A stretch of 64,000 nt of DNA, taken from positions 107,345 to 171,344 of the forward strand of contig JAJQDI010000016.1 in the NCBI GenBank assembly GCA_021202275.1, in the 5' to 3' direction. Shown piece by piece: positions 9,419 through 16,961 of this stretch (position 1 is its first letter; each line of letters begins with the position of its first letter). The notes beneath the pieces are model-generated. The model saw only the letters and a list, made by a program, of their open reading frames with translations, was not told where the DNA came from and did not search any database. The position numbers and the translations under genes are program-made. Source of the stretch: Bacteroides sp. GTDB lineage: Bacteria; Bacteroidota; Bacteroidia; Bacteroidales; Bacteroidaceae.

Positions 9419-9571
9419 GCAGGGTATGAGAACATAAGAAGCAGGGTATGAGAACATAAGAAGCAGGGTATGAGAACATAAGAAGCAGGGTATGAGAACA
9501 TAAGAAGTAGGATATGAGAACATAAGAAGCAGGATATGAGAACATAGGAAGCAGGGCATGAGAACTCAGAG
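9419..9571. repeat. 22-bp minisatellite
   Basis: Six head-to-tail 22-bp units, the first four identical (GCAGGGTATGAGAACATAAG plus AA), then two with one or two changes and a broken seventh. It directly abuts family-A copy 2. A single degenerate unit follows family-A copy 3 at 16113, so the minisatellite probably grew from the end of that element. Confidence 0.9.
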
Positions 9572-9654
9572 AACAGGGCATGGGAACAGGATGGGGAATA
9601 TATCCTCCGGAGAGCATACATAATTTCTTAGACTGACGGCTATGGCCACTCTGG

Positions 9655-9870
9655 ATGGAGTGCGAACTCCGCACAAAAGTAGGTGCGAAACCAACTCTCG
9701 ACGTAGTCAAAGTACAACCCAGATTCCTTTACACCATTTTCTTTCGGTCGTACTTGCAGCATTCCTTTTTCGTGTGCGGTTCGCACCCCGGGGTAGCGGT
9801 CGCTCCGGTACCCTACGCTTCCTTACCCCGGGCTGGAATCGCTCGTGCTTACAGCACTATAGATACATTG
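9655..9870. repeat. Family-B palindromic repeat, copy 1
   Basis: Contains GGAGTGCGAACTCCGCAC, CGGGGTAGCGGTCGCTCCGG and GCTGGAATCGCTCGTGC, which recur at 10465-10735 and as a remnant near 19340. The segments pair with each other in inverted order. No coding capacity. Confidence 0.7.
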
Positions 9871-9905
9871 TAAACTGGATACCTGATAATTAATGAAAGA
9901 TTTTA

Positions 9906-9937
9906 TTGCAGATTTTGCCAACTATTTTCTATCTTTG
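9906..9937 (+). promoter_or_regulatory. Promoter of symE copy 1
   Basis: TATCTTTG at 9930-9937 matches the -7 consensus. A TTG at 9906-9908 is at 21 nt and may serve as -33, while TTTTG at 9913-9917 is conserved in all intact copies but too close. The same block (TTTTG...ATCTTTGCAGTACC) precedes the copies at 52310 and 53800, so the promoter belongs to the repeated unit. Transcription should begin near 9944. Confidence 0.65.
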
Positions 9938-9980
9938 CAGTACCGAATAATCATTTTATCAGTTAATAAGTTTCATTCCT

Positions 9981-10112
9981 ATGGAGTGGTTACATTTTAA
10001 AAATATAGAGGCAGGCTTACGGGTGCGAGTCCCGAGACATTGTTGCTCCATAACTTATTATGGTTTAAATGATTGTTCGGCGAGACCTGCCTTCTTTTTA
10101 TTCATTCTTTAA
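9981..10112 (+). CDS. Possible 43-residue leader peptide before symE
   Basis: An ATG-started frame runs through the whole leader and stops 10 nt before the symE ATG. Its product ends ARPAFFLFIL and contains AGLRV and CCSIT. Copy 2 has a frame of the same 43 codons in the same place with the same ending. Copy 3 has a stop in that frame directly after the T-loop hairpin, and most differences between copies 1 and 2 change the amino acid. This favours an RNA under selection over a peptide. It could still act as a translated attenuator. Confidence 0.25.
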   Translation: MEWLHFKNIEAGLRVRVPRHCCSITYYGLNDCSARPAFFLFIL

Positions 10113-10134
10113 TTTTTTTATTATGCCGAACAAT
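10009..10134 (+). promoter_or_regulatory. Structured symE leader (copy 1), start-codon pseudoknot
   Basis: A 7-bp outer stem (10009-10015 with 10086-10092) encloses a T-loop-like hairpin (CGGG, loop TGCGAGT, CCCG at 10020-10034) and a 6-bp hairpin CCATAA-CTTA-TTATGG (10048-10063). The segment 10072-10081 (ATTGTTCGGC), left unpaired inside the outer stem, is exactly complementary to 10125-10134 (GCCGAACAAT), which is the G of the symE ATG and the next nine bases. Together this would be a pseudoknot that hides the start. The same architecture is kept in the copies at 52387 and 53875. Confidence 0.7.
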
Positions 10135-10413
10135 CTTAAGAGTAACAGTGCGAAAGGAGCAAAAGCCTCCGGTAAAAAACCTCTCAAAGCCAAAGTGCTA
10201 CAGATCAAAAACTCAGATGAAAGTCTGCGCCTCAGGCGGCTTACTGTCTCTTCCCAGAGCGTAGTCAACAAAAAAAGTAGTAACGGACTCAAATCCATTC
10301 CTTTTTTACGATTGATGGGAGTCTGGCTCGATCAGGCAGGATTCCCCATTAACAGCCAGGTAGATGTGATCGTAGATAACAATCTGCTTATTATAAAACC
10401 GGCAGATTCATAA
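10123..10413 (+). CDS. symE: SymE-family toxin, intact copy
   Basis: A 96-aa protein whose C-terminal half fits the SymE toxin domain (AbrB-like fold): LRRLTVSS near residue 42 and IPFLRLMGVWLDQAGFPINS near 62, then QVDVIVDNNLLIIKP. E. coli SymE is a type I toxin that affects RNA and nucleoid and is silenced by an antisense RNA. The N-terminal 35 residues are basic and variable. I chose the ATG at 10123 because copies 2 and 3 align from there and because an upstream in-frame start would lie inside the leader stem. It is the only unbroken copy of three in the window. Antitoxin: none coded nearby; control probably by the leader. Confidence 0.8.
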   Translation: MPNNLKSNSAKGAKASGKKPLKAKVLQIKNSDESLRLRRLTVSSQSVVNKKSSNGLKSIPFLRLMGVWLDQAGFPINSQVDVIVDNNLLIIKPADS

Positions 10414-10464
10414 ACCAGGAAAAGAAACTGTCTCAACATGGAAAAATCGGTCTATTTCTAAGTC

Positions 10465-10735
10465 CTGAAGGGACGACCGATTCCAGCCCAGGGAAGTGCA
10501 GTGAAGCCGTAGCGATAGCGAAACAAACGCTACCCTGGGGTACAAGCCGCACACGAAATGGAGTGCCGCAGGTACGACCGAAAGAAAATGATATCTTTTA
10601 AATTTCGGTTGTATCTGTGGCACTCCCTGTTTTTTATCCTTGTTTATACCCCGGGGTGGCGGTCGCTCCGGTACCCTGCGCTTCCTTACCCCAAGCTGGA
10701 ATCGAACGTGCCTACAGCACTACGGATACATCGGA
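10465..10735. repeat. Family-B palindromic repeat, copy 2
   Basis: About 270 bp with inverted halves: GATTCCAGCCCAGGGAAG on the left against CCTTACCCCAAGCTGGAATC on the right, and GGAGTGCC against GGCACTCC around the centre. It fills the gap between symE and the oxidoreductase operon (10414-10832); nothing else is seen there. Confidence 0.75.
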
Positions 10736-10832
10736 ATTAATTTGTTTCACTTATCAGATATTGTCTCCTTTTGTCTCCTGTGGGATCGATCCTTCTGTAG
10801 TTATGATCTTTATTTTCCGGAAGAAAGAAGAA

Positions 10833-11393
10833 TTACCCGGCTGCTTCCGGTTCTACTTTCCTGATCAGTTCCATTCCTTTGCGGATGGCCTCTTCATTCA
10901 TGGGAATAAGGTGGTGATGACGTTCGGGAAGCGTTTTCCGGAGAGCCTTTATCACACTTTCCAGAGATACCATGGGGCGTAGTTTCAACAGTCCGCCCAA
11001 CACGATCATATTGAACGCTTTGGCATTGTGCATCTCATTGGCCGCGTCCATGGCATCGATCCGCCAGATCTGTATATCGGTACGGGTAGGAGAGTGAATG
11101 ATGCCATATCCGTCATAGATCAGGATGCCCCCCGGTTTCACTTTACCTTCGAACTTCTCCAGAGAAGGTTGATTGAGAATAATGGCCGCGTCGTATTTAC
11201 TCAGGATCGGAGAGGAGATGCGTTGGTCACTCACAATAACCGTTACATTCGCCGTTCCTCCCCGCTGTTCGGGTCCGTAGGCCGGCATCCAGCTCACCTC
11301 TTTTCCTTCCATCAGTCCGGAGTATGCCAATATCTTTCCCATAGACAGAACACCTTGTCCGCCAAATCCTGCTATAATAATCTCTTCTTTCAT
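10833..11393 (-). CDS. 2-oxoacid:ferredoxin oxidoreductase, gamma subunit
   Basis: This 186-aa subunit completes the heteromeric enzyme that oxidatively decarboxylates a 2-oxoacid to its CoA ester while reducing ferredoxin. The glycine-rich start MKEEIIIAGFGGQGVLSMGKIL and the motif WMPAYGPEQRGGTANVTVIVSD are hallmarks of the gamma (POR/KOR catalytic-type) domain. It is the last gene of a minus-strand operon, 27 nt after the beta subunit. Substrate is not fixed by sequence: annotators usually call these sets 2-oxoglutarate or branched-chain 2-oxoacid (VorB) enzymes. Confidence 0.9.
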   Translation of the reverse strand: MKEEIIIAGFGGQGVLSMGKILAYSGLMEGKEVSWMPAYGPEQRGGTANVTVIVSDQRISSPILSKYDAAIILNQPSLEKFEGKVKPGGILIYDGYGIIHSPTRTDIQIWRIDAMDAANEMHNAKAFNMIVLGGLLKLRPMVSLESVIKALRKTLPERHHHLIPMNEEAIRKGMELIRKVEPEAAG

Positions 11394-11420
11394 GTATACA
11401 ATTAGCTTTGAGTGGACTGC

Positions 11421-12185
11421 TTATTCTTTGTCTTTCAGATCTCCCAGCGGATAATACGGGAACATATGTTCTTCCATCCACCGGTTTGACGCTTCAGGTG
11501 TCATTTTCCATCCCGAGCTGCAGGTAGATACGATCTCCACCAGATTCGAACCTTTGCCTGCCATCGAGTTCTCAAACGCTTTGCGGATAGCCTTTTTGGC
11601 TTTGCGGATGGCTGGTACCGACTGTACCGACTGGCGGGTGACATACGCCGTACCTTCCAGTTGCGCGGCAAGTTCTGTGATCTTCAATGGATATCCGTGC
11701 AGTTCTGTATCTCTGCCGTAGGGGCAGGTAGATGTCTTCATCCCTGTAAGGGTGGTCGGTGCCATCTGGCCACCCGTCATTCCATAAATCGCGTTATTGA
11801 TAAAGACGATGGTGATATTCTCTCCACGGTTGAGAGCATGTATGGTTTCCGCCGTGCCTATACACGCCAGGTCTCCGTCTCCCTGGTAAGTAAAGACCAG
11901 ACGGTCGGGCCATAGACGTTTGATGCCGGTGGCTACCGCGGGTGCGCGTCCGTGCGCGGCTTCCTGCCAGTCGATATCCAGATAATTATAGATAAATACG
12001 GCACAGCCCACCGGAGAGATACCTATAGTCTTCTCTTCCATACCCATCTCTTCGATGACTTCGGCAATGAGCTTATGCACTACTCCGTGGCTGCATCCCG
12101 GGCAGTAGTGCATGGGAGTGGCGTTCATCAGCGCGGGACGTTTGGCGACCAGATTTTCCGGTTTTATGATTTCTTCTATAGTCAT
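11421..12185 (-). CDS. 2-oxoacid:ferredoxin oxidoreductase, beta (TPP-binding) subunit
   Basis: The 254-aa subunit binds thiamine diphosphate and the iron-sulfur relay. The motif HYCPGCSHGVVHKLIAE near residue 26 and the TPP signature GDGDLACIGTAETIHALNRG with downstream NNAIYGMTGGQ are clear. It works with the alpha subunit (12395-13474), gamma subunit (10833-11393) and the small ferredoxin subunit (13488-13712) in the cytoplasm. A gene for a tiny membrane protein separates it from the alpha subunit by short gaps of 12 and 26 nt. Confidence 0.93.
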   Translation of the reverse strand: MTIEEIIKPENLVAKRPALMNATPMHYCPGCSHGVVHKLIAEVIEEMGMEEKTIGISPVGCAVFIYNYLDIDWQEAAHGRAPAVATGIKRLWPDRLVFTYQGDGDLACIGTAETIHALNRGENITIVFINNAIYGMTGGQMAPTTLTGMKTSTCPYGRDTELHGYPLKITELAAQLEGTAYVTRQSVQSVPAIRKAKKAIRKAFENSMAGKGSNLVEIVSTCSSGWKMTPEASNRWMEEHMFPYYPLGDLKDKE

Positions 12186-12197
12186 ATCTTTTTCTTT

Positions 12198-12368
12198 TTA
12201 TCTGTGGGTGAACCGGATAAAAAACTCCATCACTTTGACAAAAAGGGATGCCGCGCATACATAGAAAAATATTCTTTTGTCATCCACAGCAAAGTAAGTA
12301 ATGATGGAAGCAAGGGCTCCGATCAGGAAAAGCAAATTGAGTATACCTCTTATCTTATCGGGATTCAT
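12198..12368 (-). CDS. Small two-helix membrane protein within the oxidoreductase operon
   Basis: A 56-aa frame (MNPDKIRGILNLLFLIGALA..., ending FIRFTHR) starts at the ATG at 12368 and stops at 12198. It has two hydrophobic segments (about residues 8-26 and 33-50) and positively charged ends, so it should sit in the inner membrane. It fits tightly between the alpha and beta subunit genes, in the same direction, with gaps of 26 and 12 nt, which argues it is a real gene. I recall similar small proteins at this place in other Bacteroidales but know no function. It could anchor the enzyme or its ferredoxin to the membrane; that is speculation. Confidence 0.7.
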   Translation of the reverse strand: MNPDKIRGILNLLFLIGALASIITYFAVDDKRIFFYVCAASLFVKVMEFFIRFTHR

Positions 12369-12394
12369 AAGCTGTATGGTTTAAAAGATTATGG

Positions 12395-13474
12395 TCAGAG
12401 TAATTTCTCTTTCAATGCGCAGACAATCTCGTCCGGATCGGGTACAATCCCTCCCAATCTTCCGAAATGTTCTACCTTCACCCGCCCGTTTACGGCAAGG
12501 CGGATATCTTCTATCATTTGTCCGGCATTCAGTTCCAGGGAAAGAAAACCTTTCACCTTTCCGGCGTATTGAGCGATCACTTCCGTAGGGAAGGGCCACA
12601 GCGTAATGGGGCGCAGAATACCTACTTTTATTCCCTCTTCACGCGCGGTCTCCATGGCTTTCTGACCGATACGCGCCATAGAACCGAATGCCACGATCAG
12701 GTAATCCGCATCTTCGCAGTTTACCTCTTCATAGCGAACTTCACAGGCTTCGATCTCTTTGTATTTGGCCTGGAAGCGCAGGTTGTTGATTTCCATGGCA
12801 TCGGGTTGCAGTTCCAGGGAAGTAATGATATTGGGTTTGCGGTCGCGGGTTTTGCCTGTAGAGGCCCAGGGACATTGCGCGATCAGTTCTTCTTCGGTCC
12901 GTCGGGGCTTTTGTGGTGGTAATACCACCTTTTCCATCATCTGCCCGATGACACCGTCGGCCAGCATCATCACCGGGTTGCGGTATTTGAAAGCCAGTTC
13001 GAAAGAGAGTCCCACGAAATCGGCTATTTCCTGTACGGAAGCCGGTGCCAGCGTGATCAACCGGTAATCTCCGTGTCCGCCTCCTTTGACGGTCTGGAAA
13101 TAGTCTGCCTGGCTGGGCTGGATGGTTCCCAATCCCGGGCCACCGCGCATCACATTCACGATCAGACAGGGCAACTCTGCTCCGGCAATGTAAGATATTC
13201 CTTCCTGTTTCAGGCTGATCCCCGGACTGGAAGAGGAGGTGAACACCATTTTTCCGCTGCCTGCCGCGCCGTAGACCATATTGATGGCGGCCACTTCACT
13301 TTCCGCCTGTAAGACTACCATACCGGTGGTTTCCCAGGGCATTTGCTCGGCCAGTGTTTCCAGAATTTCTGACTGAGGAGTGATGGGGTATCCGAAATAC
13401 CCATCGGCCCCGCAACGGATAGCAGCGTGAGCGATGGCTTCGTTACCTTTCATTAATACAACTTCTTCTGTCAT
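12395..13474 (-). CDS. 2-oxoacid:ferredoxin oxidoreductase, alpha subunit (VorB-like)
   Basis: The 359-aa alpha subunit carries the pyrimidine-binding and C-terminal domains. Recognisable parts are MKGNEAIAHAAIRCGADGYFGYPITPQSEI at the N-terminus (split here: MKGNEAIAHAA, then FGYPITPQSEI), the TSSSSPGISLKQEGISY segment, and NVMRGGPGLGTIQPSQADYF, all typical of proteins named 3-methyl-2-oxobutanoate dehydrogenase subunit VorB. It follows the ferredoxin gene by 13 nt. The enzyme lets an anaerobe oxidise 2-oxoacids (or make them reductively) with ferredoxin as electron carrier. Confidence 0.92.
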   Translation of the reverse strand: MTEEVVLMKGNEAIAHAAIRCGADGYFGYPITPQSEILETLAEQMPWETTGMVVLQAESEVAAINMVYGAAGSGKMVFTSSSSPGISLKQEGISYIAGAELPCLIVNVMRGGPGLGTIQPSQADYFQTVKGGGHGDYRLITLAPASVQEIADFVGLSFELAFKYRNPVMMLADGVIGQMMEKVVLPPQKPRRTEEELIAQCPWASTGKTRDRKPNIITSLELQPDAMEINNLRFQAKYKEIEACEVRYEEVNCEDADYLIVAFGSMARIGQKAMETAREEGIKVGILRPITLWPFPTEVIAQYAGKVKGFLSLELNAGQMIEDIRLAVNGRVKVEHFGRLGGIVPDPDEIVCALKEKLL

Positions 13475-13487
13475 ATAGAGGAGTGCT

Positions 13488-13712
13488 TTATAATTTTACT
13501 TTGTATACGGATATGCAGCCGTCGGGACATACAATAGCGCATGCGCTGCAACCAATACAGGTATCTTCCAGCACCTGGCAGGCGTAGTTGTATCCCTTGA
13601 CATTGACTTCTTTTCTGAGGGCAATGACCTGGAGCGGACAAGCCACTGCGCAGAGATTGCATCCCTTGCAGCGTTCTGTGTCGACCACGATAGCTCCTTT
13701 AATTTTTGCCAT
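13488..13712 (-). CDS. Ferredoxin-type delta subunit, two [4Fe-4S] clusters
   Basis: A 74-aa protein with two classical cluster motifs, CKGCNLCAVACP (residues about 15-26) and CIGCSACAIVCP (about 52-63). It passes electrons from the oxidoreductase to free ferredoxin. It lies between the TPR gene and the alpha subunit, all closely spaced, in the usual delta-alpha-beta-gamma order. Confidence 0.93.
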   Translation of the reverse strand: MAKIKGAIVVDTERCKGCNLCAVACPLQVIALRKEVNVKGYNYACQVLEDTCIGCSACAIVCPDGCISVYKVKL

Positions 13713-13724
13713 ATCTTAATAGGT

Positions 13725-14003
13725 TTATTGGTTGTACATATCTTTATTGTAGAAACTGAGGATATCTGACAGCATTTCCCGTGCCTGGCAGGCAGGGCTG
13801 TCCGGATTCAGATCGATGGCATGCTGATAGCTGTTCATGGCCCGCTGCCAGTCAGACAATTTACGGTAGGCATTACCTCGCAGGTAATAAGCTTGCTCTT
13901 TTTCTTCGTTGGTAGCCTGTGGCAGGAATGTATCTATAGCCTGTATAGCTTCCTCCACATCCCCTTGATCGATAAGCTCTTTGAAGAAATTTAGCTGGTT
14001 CAT
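13725..14003 (-). CDS. Small TPR-repeat protein
   Basis: Starting at the ATG at 14003 gives 92 aa; the frame is open further upstream but crosses the promoter. The sequence holds about two tetratricopeptide repeats, best seen in QAYYLRGNAYRKLSDWQRAM followed by NSYQHAIDLNPDSPACQ. TPRs bind partner proteins. It is the first gene of the oxidoreductase operon, 12 nt before the ferredoxin subunit, and could aid assembly of that enzyme, but this is inferred only from position. Confidence 0.8.
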   Translation of the reverse strand: MNQLNFFKELIDQGDVEEAIQAIDTFLPQATNEEKEQAYYLRGNAYRKLSDWQRAMNSYQHAIDLNPDSPACQAREMLSDILSFYNKDMYNQ

Positions 14004-14032
14004 GCGTATGTTGCTATTTCTATATTGCACTA

Positions 14033-14040
14033 CAAAGATA
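14033..14040 (-). promoter_or_regulatory. TAnnTTTG -7 box of the oxidoreductase operon
   Basis: Reads TATCTTTG on the minus strand, 30 nt before the TPR gene. A -33 element was not convincing. Confidence 0.6.
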
Positions 14041-14101
14041 GCTTTTATTTGCAGATTCTCTGAACTGCGTGTGTGAAAAATAAGAAAAAAGCCATACAAC
14101 A

Positions 14102-14150
14102 AAGGCCGGAAGGCTGACAGAATGCTATTTCTTTGTCGCCTTCCGGCCTT
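14102..14150 (-). terminator. Hairpin between GH28 gene and oxidoreductase operon
   Basis: A perfect 13-bp stem (14102-14114 with 14138-14150) encloses 23 nt. On the minus strand it follows the GH28 stop by 21 nt and is trailed by TTTGTTGTATGGCTTTTTT, so it probably ends that transcript. Confidence 0.6.
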
Positions 14151-14171
14151 AAAAAGCCATTGGGAAAGTGT

Positions 14172-15575
14172 TTATCGGACGAGTTTCCCGTTTATGTACA
14201 GATTATTGAAAGTAATGTCTCTGGCACCACTGATCTGATTGCCTCCTTTTTCTACATTATTGAAATGACAATCTTCCAGGCTGACGTTGTAGACCTGATC
14301 GCTTTCGTCGAGACCGATGATGAGCACGCCCAGTTTACTCTTCTCACTGGTAACGTTTTTCAGGTGTACATTGCGTACGGTAGGCACAAAGTCCCGTTGG
14401 CAGTTTTCTCTGTTTTCGTACTGGAGGTTGATGCGCAGAACGGCTTCTTTGCATTCTCCTACGGTAATGTTACGTACGAATACATTCTCAATAAGACCAC
14501 CCCGGCAGGTACTGGTCTTGATGCGGATCACGCGATCGAGCAGCGGACTGTCCATCTCGCAGTTCTCTACGAAGAGATTGCGGTATCCTCCGGAGATCTC
14601 ACTGCCGATCACCACTCCTCCGTGTCCGTTCTTCATCCGGCAATTGCGTACGATGATGTTTTCACTGGGAATGTCCCACTTGCGGCCATCGTTGTTACGT
14701 CCGGATTTAATGGCGATACAATCGTCTCCCGTGTCGAACAAACAATTCTCGATCAATACATTCTTGCAGGATTCCGGGTCGCAGCCATCTCCATTGGGTC
14801 CGCGGTTGAAGATGGTCACTCCACGAACGATCATACTTTCGCAGAACAGAGGATGGATTACCCAGAACGGGGAATTCAGCAGCGTCAGGTCTTCGATCAG
14901 TACCGTATGGCAACTGTAAAAGTTGATCAGCTGCGGACGGAGGCCATCTTCCGGGGTCATGACCCGTTTGTAGATCGGAGTATGTGTTTCCGCGTACATC
15001 AACAGTTTGTCGCGTCCTCCGTTGCGCTGTGCCACCATTCCCTCTTGCCAACCGTATTTGGGAGCGCCACACATGGGCCACCAGGTCTCGTTGGATCCCT
15101 GGCCATCAATTGTGCCTTTGCCGGTAAGGGCTATGTTGGTCTCGCCATGCGCGTAGATAAGCGGGCGGGCATTGTAGCAATCCACTCCTTCCCAACGGGT
15201 GACTACTCCGGGAAAGTACAAACTCTGGTCTGTAGAGAACCGGAGCACAGCACCTTCGGAGATATGCAGGTTGACGTTGCTTTTTAACGTCAGAGGTCCT
15301 GTATAGAATGTACCTTCCGGAACAAGTACAGTACCTCCACCCGCCTGGCTGCAGGCAATTATTGCCAGATTAATAGCCTCGTGGCAGGGTTCGTCGGGCC
15401 GATCGGTAACGGCACCGAAATCGGTGATGTTAACTATACGATCCGGAAAATGTGTCCGTTTGATCGCTGCTTCGATCCGGGCACTCTCTTCAAAGGCTTT
15501 GTCCATATCAATGGGTCCTGCCCAGAGGAGCAGGGCAAACAACGAAAGGAGGGAGGAAGTAAGTAGTCTTTTCAT
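14172..15575 (-). CDS. Glycoside hydrolase family 28 (polygalacturonase-like)
   Basis: A secreted or periplasmic pectin-degrading enzyme of 467 aa. An N-terminal signal peptide (MKRLLTSSLLSLFALLLWA) precedes a right-handed beta-helix. The GH28 active-site motifs are present: NGDGCDPESC, DTGDDCIAIKSG with the acidic pair, GHGGVVIGS with the histidine, and RIK. GH28 members cut alpha-1,4 bonds of galacturonan or rhamnogalacturonan, inverting the anomer. No SusC/SusD pair or other pectinase is in the window, so this looks like a stand-alone gene and not part of a full polysaccharide locus. Exact substrate is unknown. Confidence 0.93.
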   Translation of the reverse strand: MKRLLTSSLLSLFALLLWAGPIDMDKAFEESARIEAAIKRTHFPDRIVNITDFGAVTDRPDEPCHEAINLAIIACSQAGGGTVLVPEGTFYTGPLTLKSNVNLHISEGAVLRFSTDQSLYFPGVVTRWEGVDCYNARPLIYAHGETNIALTGKGTIDGQGSNETWWPMCGAPKYGWQEGMVAQRNGGRDKLLMYAETHTPIYKRVMTPEDGLRPQLINFYSCHTVLIEDLTLLNSPFWVIHPLFCESMIVRGVTIFNRGPNGDGCDPESCKNVLIENCLFDTGDDCIAIKSGRNNDGRKWDIPSENIIVRNCRMKNGHGGVVIGSEISGGYRNLFVENCEMDSPLLDRVIRIKTSTCRGGLIENVFVRNITVGECKEAVLRINLQYENRENCQRDFVPTVRNVHLKNVTSEKSKLGVLIIGLDESDQVYNVSLEDCHFNNVEKGGNQISGARDITFNNLYINGKLVR

Positions 15576-15618
15576 GGTACTATTCGTTTATATAAGATTC
15601 CTGGTAATATATCTGTTA

Positions 15619-15626
15619 CAAAAATA
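15619..15626 (-). promoter_or_regulatory. TAnnTTTG -7 box of the GH28 gene
   Basis: Reads TATTTTTG on the minus strand, 43 nt upstream of the start codon. No -33 element was evident. The gap to 15837 holds nothing else clear. Confidence 0.5.
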
Positions 15627-15837
15627 AACGTTTGTCTGAGGGAGACTACGTGACTTTTTGATCGAAATGGTGTATTATTTGATTTTCCGGTTGAATATAC
15701 AGGTTGTATCCTGGAGGTGGGTGGAGAACTTTTGGATAAATATCGGATTCGTTTTTGTATGTACGGATGTGTTTTCCGGTAATAAAAAGAGAAGAGGGTA
15801 TGTCCAAAGTCCAATTGTATCTCTATAAAGTAACTGC

Positions 15838-16115
15838 GTTCCCCGAAGGGGATAGAGCAGTAGCCCGGGGTTGCCTGTGGAGAGCAGAACGACAGTGAAG
15901 CGAACCAAAGCTACCCCGGGTAAGAAATGAGAGGAAGTTCAACTTTGTAAAGGTTTCATCCAGGATACATGCTGATCTGATAGCTGCCACCTCTTCAAGG
16001 TTGACTGATCTGTGCGCTTCCCACCCCAAGGTACGCTTCCCTGTGGCTGCACTATCGTTTCGCCACAGCTCGCTTAACCGCTGGGCTATGGATGGATCCC
16101 CTTCGGGGAACACAG
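15838..16115. repeat. Family-A palindromic repeat, copy 3
   Basis: A full-length copy, from CCCCGAAGGGGATAGAGCAG to ATCCCCTTCGGGGAACAC, with the central inverted segments. It is followed at 16113 by one degenerate minisatellite unit. Confidence 0.8.
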
Positions 16116-16252
16116 GGCAGCAGGGTATGGGAACGGGTCATGGGATCAGGATGAAGCATATCCTGTTGATAAATAGAAAATATACTCTTAACCTGAGGGC
16201 TATTCCCTGAAAGAGTTCAACCCTTTTAAGGTTCGTGACACAGCTTTTCTTG

Positions 16253-16370
16253 TACCCACGGATTTCACCCGCAATGAGTAGCTTCGCTGACCGTTGATTC
16301 ACATTCAATTCCTCCGCACTTGCCGGCTAACCCATCGTAACATCATTTTATAGGAAATTTACTTTGGATA
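16253..16370. repeat. Family-C repeat, copy 1
   Basis: Contains CCCACGGATTTCACCCGC, CTTCGCTGACCG, CACTTGCCGGC and GGAAATTTACT. The same blocks in the same order occur in opposite orientation at 63390-63508. The remaining bases up to rpiB show nothing. Confidence 0.65.
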
Positions 16371-16428
16371 TACCCGCTTTCCGGAGCACCCCTTTGTCTG
16401 GTCTTATATAAGAAAGAAAATTTCTTTT

Positions 16429-16863
16429 TTATTTCACCGGTATTTTTTCGATCCGTTTCTGGTGCCTTCCTCCTTCAAATTCCGTAGAGAAGAAGATATC
16501 TAAGAGTCGATCCGCTTCTTCCAAGCCGATAAAACGTCCGGGAAGCACAAGTACATTCGCATCGTTGTGCTGGCGGGCCAGTTGGCAGATCTCCCTGTCC
16601 CAGCAAAGTGCCGCCCGTATTCCCTGATGCTTGTTGAGCGTCATATTGATGCCGTTGCCACTGCCACATACCGCAATTCCCGGATAGCATTCTCCCTTCT
16701 CTATTGCGTAGGCAAGTGGGTGAGCAAAGTCTGCGTAGTCACAACTTTCCGCGGAGTGAGTTCCGAAATCCTTGTATCCCCATCCTTTGGCTTCCAGCCA
16801 GTGGCAGATATAGGTTTTCATTTCATAGCCGGCATGGTCTGAACAGATCGCTATTGTTTTCAT
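16429..16863 (-). CDS. rpiB: Ribose-5-phosphate isomerase B
   Basis: Interconverts ribose 5-phosphate and ribulose 5-phosphate in the non-oxidative pentose phosphate path. With the ATG at 16863 the protein is 144 aa, the family length, beginning MKTIAICSDHAGYEMK; longer frames only add residues read from the gap. Family marks are CSDHAGYE near residue 7, the Rossmann-like CGSGNGINMTLNK, and QHNDANVLVLPGRF. It follows tkt on the same strand, but a terminator (16912-16945) lies between the two genes, so expression may depend on read-through. Confidence 0.94.
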   Translation of the reverse strand: MKTIAICSDHAGYEMKTYICHWLEAKGWGYKDFGTHSAESCDYADFAHPLAYAIEKGECYPGIAVCGSGNGINMTLNKHQGIRAALCWDREICQLARQHNDANVLVLPGRFIGLEEADRLLDIFFSTEFEGGRHQKRIEKIPVK

Positions 16864-16911
16864 TGTGTAATGGTGGTTGTCGGGGTAGTACCCGGTTTGT
16901 ATCATTTATAG

Positions 16912-16945
16912 AAAAAACGGCCACAACCGGAAAGGACTGTGGCCG
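16912..16945 (-). terminator. Terminator between tkt and rpiB
   Basis: An 8-bp stem (16918-16925 with 16938-16945) is followed on the minus strand by six T residues. It lies 17 nt beyond the tkt stop and about 50 nt before the rpiB start. Confidence 0.85.
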
Positions 16946-16961
16946 CAGAGAGATTGTATGT

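Noticed and set aside
9419..9571. CRISPR array
   Set aside because: Units follow directly without unique spacers and no cas genes are nearby; the same holds for 5045-5194 and 55446-55534.
10020..10034. tRNA T-arm or group II intron hairpin
   Set aside because: CGGGTGCGAGTCCCG resembles a T-arm and also hairpins of group II introns, but no acceptor, anticodon or D-arm and no intron domains V/VI or reverse transcriptase are present at any copy.
10009..10092. Cobalamin riboswitch-like look of the symE leader (GGTGCAAGTCC and GAGACCTGCC)
   Set aside because: The B12-box-like end is lost in copy 3, the conserved core segments of cobalamin riboswitches are absent, the element is too short, and the gene downstream is not B12-related.
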